Below the pieces are notes generated by a model that was not told where the DNA came from, ran no database searches, and saw only the letters and a list, made by a program, of their open reading frames with translations. This document shows, one piece after another, positions 59,892-64,000 of a DNA stretch of 64,000 nt; position 1 is the first letter of the stretch, and every line of letters begins with the position of its first letter. The stretch covers positions 62,001 to 126,000 of the forward strand of contig CACDZM010000003.1 of the NCBI GenBank assembly GCA_902557215.1, in the 5' to 3' direction. This DNA comes from an uncultured Pelagibacteraceae bacterium. Its GTDB lineage: Bacteria > Pseudomonadota > Alphaproteobacteria > Pelagibacterales > Pelagibacteraceae. The position numbers and the translations under genes are program-made.

Positions 59892-60635
59892 ATGAGATCA
59901 AAATTAGCCCTAAATTTGACTACTAATTACTCAGTTAATTTCAATTTACCCAAGAGATCAAAAAAAAAAATAATTTTTATAATAATCCACTACACAGGAA
60001 TGAAAAATGAAATAGAGGCAATAAAAAAATTGTGTGATTATAGATCGAATGTAAGCTCACATTACTTTGTTAAAAACAATGGTGAAATTTTGAATTTAGT
60101 TCCTGATTTATATGAGGCTTGGCATGCAGGCAAATCTAGTTGGAAACATTACAAATTTTTAAATAAATTTTCAATTGGTATTGAGATCAGCAATCCTGGA
60201 CATGAGCATGGTTATAAAAAATTTAATTCTAATCAAATTTCTTCACTCATTAAATTACTTAAATATTTGCAAAAAAAGTATGATGTGAATTGTGAAAATA
60301 TATTGGGTCATTCTGATATAGCTCCAGATCGTAAAAAAGATCCTGGAGAAAAATTCCCATGGCAAAAATTAGCAAATAAAAATTTATGTAAATGGTATAA
60401 TTTATCTAATCTTGCATTGATAAAGAAAAGAAATTTAAAAGTTAACTTTTATGAAAAAAAAATTTTTATTGAAAATTTACATAAGATGGGATACCCAAAA
60501 ATGAGTAAAATTGGAAAGAAAAATTATAACGTTTATCTTATAAAAGCTTTTCAGAGAAAATTTAGACAAAATTTAATCAACGGGAAAATTGATCAAGAAT
60601 GTTTTGTAATTAGTAAAAATCTTCTTAAAACTTAA
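59892..60635 (+). CDS. N-acetylmuramoyl-L-alanine amidase (Amidase_2)
   Basis: Zinc amidase cleaving the sugar-peptide bond of peptidoglycan. The 247-residue protein has IIHYTG with zinc ligand His33, SSHYFVKNNGEIL, EAWHAGKSSW, IGIEISNPGHEHG, and GHSDIAPDRKKDPG with the second His and Asp. A C-terminal peptidoglycan-binding-like region follows. The amiD relative precedes rnpB and mraZ, a conserved alphaproteobacterial order. No signal peptide is obvious. Confidence 0.88.
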   Translation: MRSKLALNLTTNYSVNFNLPKRSKKKIIFIIIHYTGMKNEIEAIKKLCDYRSNVSSHYFVKNNGEILNLVPDLYEAWHAGKSSWKHYKFLNKFSIGIEISNPGHEHGYKKFNSNQISSLIKLLKYLQKKYDVNCENILGHSDIAPDRKKDPGEKFPWQKLANKNLCKWYNLSNLALIKKRNLKVNFYEKKIFIENLHKMGYPKMSKIGKKNYNVYLIKAFQRKFRQNLINGKIDQECFVISKNLLKT

Positions 60636-60639
60636 AAAT

Positions 60640-60669
60640 TTGACTTGATATTTAAAAATTAAATTATAA
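60640..60669 (+). promoter_or_regulatory. rnpB promoter
   Basis: A -35 TTGACT (60640-60645) and a -10 TTATAA (60664-60669) with an 18-nt spacer lie just before the RNA. The start would fall close to the 5' end of the RNase P RNA at about 60681. Confidence 0.6.
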
Positions 60670-60680
60670 ATTGTAAATGT

Positions 60681-61033
60681 CAGATGAACGACTTATCGCT
60701 TTAATTATATTGAAGAGGAAAGTCCGGGCTCTACAAGGATACAGTGCCAGGTAATACCTGGCGGGGGAAACCCTAGGGACAGTGCCACAGAAAATAAACC
60801 GCCATAACATGGTAAGGGTGAAAAGGTGTGGTAAGAGCACACCGGTTCTATTGGTAACAATGAACGCTGGAAAACCCCACTGGGAGCAAGACTAAATAGA
60901 GATGACATTGTTTTAAAAAAACTAAAAGCCATCCTTGGCTCGTCATCTGGGTTAGTTGCTTGAGTTTAAGAGTGATCTTAAATCTAGAGAAATGATAAGT
61001 TTAAATGACAGAACCCGGCTTATAGTTCATCTG
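60681..61033 (+). ncRNA. rnpB: RNase P RNA (bacterial class A)
   Basis: Catalytic RNA that trims tRNA 5' ends. It contains the near-universal GAGGAAAGTCCGGGCT (60713-60728) and its distal partner ACAGAACCCGGCTTA (61008-61022). The ends CAGATGAAC (60681-60689) and GTTCATCTG (61025-61033) pair as helix P1. The length of about 353 nt is slightly below the usual 380-400. There is no convincing terminator after it, so transcripts may read on toward mraZ. Confidence 0.95.
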
Positions 61034-61194
61034 GCAAATATCTAAATATTTCTTACAAATGTTCATGTTTTGGTTCATTATTTAAATGACGCTTATAGAT
61101 AAATTTATGAATAAATGAGGGTATTGACTCTTTTTTAAAAACCCATAATATCCCAGTTATTCCCATATAGAGGGAATAAAGGAATTTATGGTTT
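61034..61194 (+). promoter_or_regulatory. mraZ-ftsZ control region with MraZ boxes
   Basis: Three CCCA tetramers (TGGG on the minus strand) at 61142-61145, 61152-61155 and 61162-61165 have an exact 10-bp period, the known MraZ operator pattern. They overlap a candidate promoter with -35 TTGACT (61124-61129) and -10 TAATAT (61146-61151). A GANTC site (GACTC, 61126-61130) overlaps the -35. MraZ autorepression is known in E. coli; methylation control here is inferred. Confidence 0.75.
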
Positions 61195-61650
61195 ATGTTT
61201 TTATCAACCTACGAAAACAAATTAGACAAAAAAGGAAGGGTGTCAGTGCCTGCAAGTTTTAGATCTTACCTATCTAATCTAGGTTATAATGGAGTGATTT
61301 GTTACCCTTCATTTAACAATCAATCAATTGAGGCTTGGCCACAAGATAGAATAGAAAAAATTTCAAATTCAATCGACTTATTAAATCCTTTTGAAGAAAA
61401 ACGAGATTTCTTTGCAACTTCAATATTATCTGAAAGTATCAATTTACAATTTGATAGTGAGGGAAGAATTACCCTAACACCAAAATTATTAAAACACACA
61501 AAAATCAAAAATAGCATGATATTTGTTGGTCAAGGAAAAACATTTCAAATTTGGGAACCAACAATATTTGAAAAATTTAAGGTAACTGCAAGAAAAAAAT
61601 CAAATCTTAATCGAGCAAGTCTTAAATGGGAGAATAAATTAAACAATTAA
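61195..61650 (+). CDS. mraZ: Division/cell-wall cluster regulator MraZ
   Basis: DNA-binding AbrB-like repressor of the dcw cluster. The 151-residue protein has the MraZ N-terminus YENKLDKKGRVSVPASFR, the repeat QFDSEGRITLTPKLLKHTKI, and FVGQGKTFQIWEP. The ATG at 61188 is out of frame, so 61195 is the start. It is the first gene of mraZ-ftsZ-rsmH and its operator lies just upstream. Confidence 0.94.
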   Translation: MFLSTYENKLDKKGRVSVPASFRSYLSNLGYNGVICYPSFNNQSIEAWPQDRIEKISNSIDLLNPFEEKRDFFATSILSESINLQFDSEGRITLTPKLLKHTKIKNSMIFVGQGKTFQIWEPTIFEKFKVTARKKSNLNRASLKWENKLNN

Positions 61651-61655
61651 GGGGG
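61649..61655 (+). promoter_or_regulatory. Ribosome-binding site of ftsZ
   Basis: AAGGGGG ends 4 nt before the ftsZ ATG and overlaps the mraZ stop codon. It is one of the few strong Shine-Dalgarno sequences in the window and suits the abundance of FtsZ. Confidence 0.75.
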
Positions 61656-61659
61656 AAAA

Positions 61660-63117
61660 ATGACAATAAACTTTAAAACACCTGAGATACGAGAATTACA
61701 GCCACGACTTTTGGTCATGGGAGTAGGTGGTGCAGGGGGTAATGCAATTAATGAGATGATAGATAATGGAATGCAAGGGGTAGAATTTATTGCAGTGAAC
61801 ACCGATGCACAGGATTTAAAACATAGTAAGGCTAAATCAAAAATTCAAATTGGATTAAATTTAACCAAAGGTTTAGGTGCAGGTGCAAAAATTGATATTG
61901 GTCAAGCTGCTGCAGATGAGTCTTTAAATGAGATTGTAAATATTTTGCAAGGTGCAAATATGGTTTTTATTGCTGCTGGCATGGGAGGTGGTACTGGCAC
62001 TGGTGCAGCTCATGTTATAGCGAGAGCAGCAAAAGAGTTAAATATACTAACAGTTGGCGTTGTAACCCTTCCTTTTCTGTATGAAGGTCCTTCTAGAATG
62101 AGAAGAGCTCAGATTGGTCTTGAAGAACTTAGAAAGCATGTCGATACAATCATAGTGATTCCAAATCAAAATTTATTTAAAATCGCAAACGAACAAACTA
62201 CTTTTGAGGAGTCTTTTAATTTATCAAATAATGTTTTAATGCACGGGGTTCAAAGCGTAACAGACTTGATGGTAAGACCAGGAATAATTAACCTTGATTT
62301 TGCAGATGTTGAAACTGTAATGGCATCCATGGGTAAAGCAATGATGGGAACAGGAGAAGCAGAAGGCGATGGCAGAGCGATGCAAGCTACGGAGATGGCA
62401 ATAAGCAATCCTTTAATTGATGACTATACTTTAAAAGGTGCTAAGGGCTTATTAGTAAATATTACTGGTGGCAAGGATCTAAAATTATTTGAAGTTGATG
62501 AGGTAGTAAATAAAATACGATCAGAAGTTGAGGCTGATGCTGAAGTAATTATTGGAGCTATAACTGACCCTTTACTCGAGGGTAAAATAAGAGTTTCTAT
62601 AGTCGCTACCTCATTAGATGGACAACAACCTGAGACAAAATCAGTAATCAATATGGTACACCGTATTCAAAATAGAAACCCTGGATACTCTGATTTTTCA
62701 AATTTAAGTTCGACAACTTCTTTTAATTTTTTGAGCAATAATCAGTCACCTCTATCTCATGGTGCAAATGCTCTTAAACTTGAGAATGAAGTCACTCCAG
62801 AAAATTTAAATGAATCTGTTGATGATTTAAACAATCAATATAATGAAGAGCTATTGAAAAACCAGGATGCAAAAAACATTGTTGAAAATATTTCAGACCA
62901 AGGAGAAGTATCTTTTTCTCAAGAAGCGCTAGTGTCATCTGAAATGGGTCAGGCTCCAGCAAATGACTTAAGAGAATTTGGAGTAGAAGCTGAAGGACCT
63001 GATCTCTTTAGCTCAAAGAGTGATGATACAACCTCAGAGGATTTATTGGGATCAACAGAGGATGATCAAGATGACGATCTTGAAATACCAGCATTTTTAA
63101 GAAGACAAAAAAATTAA
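61660..63117 (+). CDS. ftsZ: Cell division protein FtsZ
   Basis: Tubulin-like GTPase that forms the division ring. The 485-residue protein has GVGGAGGNAINEMI at 21-34, the tubulin signature GGGTGTGA at 109-116, NTDAQDL, and NLDFADVETVM (T7 loop). A long acidic Asn/Glu-rich linker follows after about residue 330, and the C-terminal tail EIPAFLRRQ binds FtsA and others. Unusually it lies directly between mraZ and rsmH, far from the usual ftsQ-ftsA position. Confidence 0.96.
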   Translation: MTINFKTPEIRELQPRLLVMGVGGAGGNAINEMIDNGMQGVEFIAVNTDAQDLKHSKAKSKIQIGLNLTKGLGAGAKIDIGQAAADESLNEIVNILQGANMVFIAAGMGGGTGTGAAHVIARAAKELNILTVGVVTLPFLYEGPSRMRRAQIGLEELRKHVDTIIVIPNQNLFKIANEQTTFEESFNLSNNVLMHGVQSVTDLMVRPGIINLDFADVETVMASMGKAMMGTGEAEGDGRAMQATEMAISNPLIDDYTLKGAKGLLVNITGGKDLKLFEVDEVVNKIRSEVEADAEVIIGAITDPLLEGKIRVSIVATSLDGQQPETKSVINMVHRIQNRNPGYSDFSNLSSTTSFNFLSNNQSPLSHGANALKLENEVTPENLNESVDDLNNQYNEELLKNQDAKNIVENISDQGEVSFSQEALVSSEMGQAPANDLREFGVEAEGPDLFSSKSDDTTSEDLLGSTEDDQDDDLEIPAFLRRQKN

Positions 63118-63135
63118 TGGTCTTCAAAAAAATAA

Positions 63136-64000
63136 ATGAGTGCCATCATGGTAACGGATACCGTAAAACATTATCCGGCACTGCTTAATGAATTAATAAG
63201 CATTATTACCCCTCAACATGGTGGCACATTTATCGATTGCACATTTGGTCAAGGCGGATATACAAAAAAAATCTTAAGTTTTAAAAATACTCAAGTTATT
63301 GCACTTGATAGAGATTTACAAACTAAAAAAATTGCTGACCTACTTCTTAAGAAATATCAAAATAGATTTTTATTCAAAAATAAAAAATTTAGTCAACTTA
63401 ACGATCTTAAAATTAAAAATGAGAATATTAAAGGTATAATTTTCGATTTAGGTTACTCATATATTCAAATTAAAGATCCAAAAAAAGGCCTCTCATTTAA
63501 TTCAACTGGAGAGCTAAATATGCAGATGGGTTTAAATAATTTTTCAGCTAAAGACGTAATAAATAAATTAAATGTCAAAGAGTTAGAAAAAATATTTAAA
63601 TTTTTTGGTGAAGAAAAAGAGGCAAAAAAGATTGCAATAAACATTATCAAAGAAAGAGGGATTAGAAAGATAGATACTAAAGGCTTAGTTGAACTAGTAG
63701 AAAAAACAAAGAAAAAAAAGAGTTTTAAAACTCATAGCTCTACAAAAGTTTTTCAAGCATTAAGAATATTTGTAAATAAAGAAATAAGTGAACTAATTTA
63801 CGGTTTAATAGCTGCTACAAAAGTATTAAAAAAAGATGGAGTATTAGCGGTAGTAACTTTCCATTCTTTAGAGGACAAAATTGTAAAATATTTTTTTAAA
63901 AGTTTATCAGAAAACAAAAGTGTTTCTCGATATTTTCCTAAAATAGATCAACCAGAAACATTATTTAAATTAGTTGAAAAAAAACCAAAAACACCCACAA
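63136..64000 (+). CDS. rsmH: 16S rRNA m4C1402 methyltransferase, cut by window end
   Basis: Methylates N4 of C1402 in the ribosomal decoding centre. The first 288 residues are present and the reading frame is open to the window edge. The N-terminus [14 protein letters not shown], the SAM motif [36 protein letters not shown] and [16 protein letters not shown] are RsmH/MraW hallmarks. A start at 63136 or the ATG at 63148 is possible. The expected ftsL-ftsI continuation lies beyond the window. Confidence 0.93.
   Translation, partial: MSAIMVTDTVKHYPALLNELISIITPQHGGTFIDCTFGQGGYTKKILSFKNTQVIALDRDLQTKKIADLLLKKYQNRFLFKNKKFSQLNDLKIKNENIKGIIFDLGYSYIQIKDPKKGLSFNSTGELNMQMGLNNFSAKDVINKLNVKELEKIFKFFGEEKEAKKIAINIIKERGIRKIDTKGLVELVEKTKKKKSFKTHSSTKVFQALRIFVNKEISELIYGLIAATKVLKKDGVLAVVTFHSLEDKIVKYFFKSLSENKSVSRYFPKIDQPETLFKLVEKKPKTPT

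Noticed and set aside
61036-61051. AAATAT/ATATTT stem after rnpB as a terminator
   Set aside because: Six A-T pairs with no proper T run are too weak to call in DNA this AT-rich.

Overview
The window reads as the chromosome of a SAR11-type marine alphaproteobacterium (Pelagibacterales). The evidence is the extreme A+T richness (roughly 70 percent by eye), almost no intergenic DNA (no gene-free stretch longer than about 200 bases), Lys/Asn/Ile-rich proteins, alphaproteobacterial gene order (mutY | DUF721-dsbA-smc; amidase-rnpB-mraZ; petABC), a CcrM-type GANTC methylase, and a carotenoid pathway of the kind that supplies retinal to proteorhodopsin. No insertion sequence, integrase, CRISPR array, rRNA or prophage gene was seen.

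Layout. 52-9285 (minus strand): DUF721/DciA-like, a DsbA-like thioredoxin, an unusually short Smc, the F0 sector of ATP synthase (atpI-B-E-F'-F), then crtI-crtB-crtY. 9286-22227: mutY, an FAD monooxygenase, ccrM, rnhB, a family-4-like uracil-DNA glycosylase, a TPR protein, ispE, tRNA-Gln followed 3 nt later by the CCA-adding enzyme, greA, hemF, trmL and the bc1 complex petABC. 22204-34639: ychF, pth, rplY, prs, pgeF, midA-like, lgt, a UbiK-like gene, a MarR/response-regulator/histidine-kinase operon, ilvE, pgsA, uvrC, folB. 34636-50926: a FolM-like reductase, uvrB, aspC, a J1-crystallin-like protein, trxB, an ELM1-like protein with a 2OG oxygenase, carB-carA, yqeY, dnaG, rpoD. 50937-58164: a cell-surface sugar cluster, most of it between tRNA-Val and a CAU tRNA. 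58451-64000: mlaC, mlaA, an amidase, RNase P RNA, then mraZ-ftsZ-rsmH (rsmH cut by the window end).

How it fits together. Energy genes (bc1, F0, carotenoids) lie beside DNA maintenance genes (mutY, UDG, rnhB, uvrB/C, smc) and cell-cycle genes (ccrM, mraZ, ftsZ). Genes overlap heavily: all eight convergent pairs abut or share stop-codon bases, and divergent pairs start as little as 0 nt apart.

The most notable observations are: an Smc with both ATPase heads but no visible hinge; a tRNA-Val(GAC) lacking the consensus D-loop/T-loop elbow; a ccrM promoter with two GANTC sites between its -35 and -10; three TGGG repeats at exact 10-bp period (MraZ operator) on a promoter serving mraZ-ftsZ; and the CCA-adding enzyme gene starting 3 nt after a tRNA.
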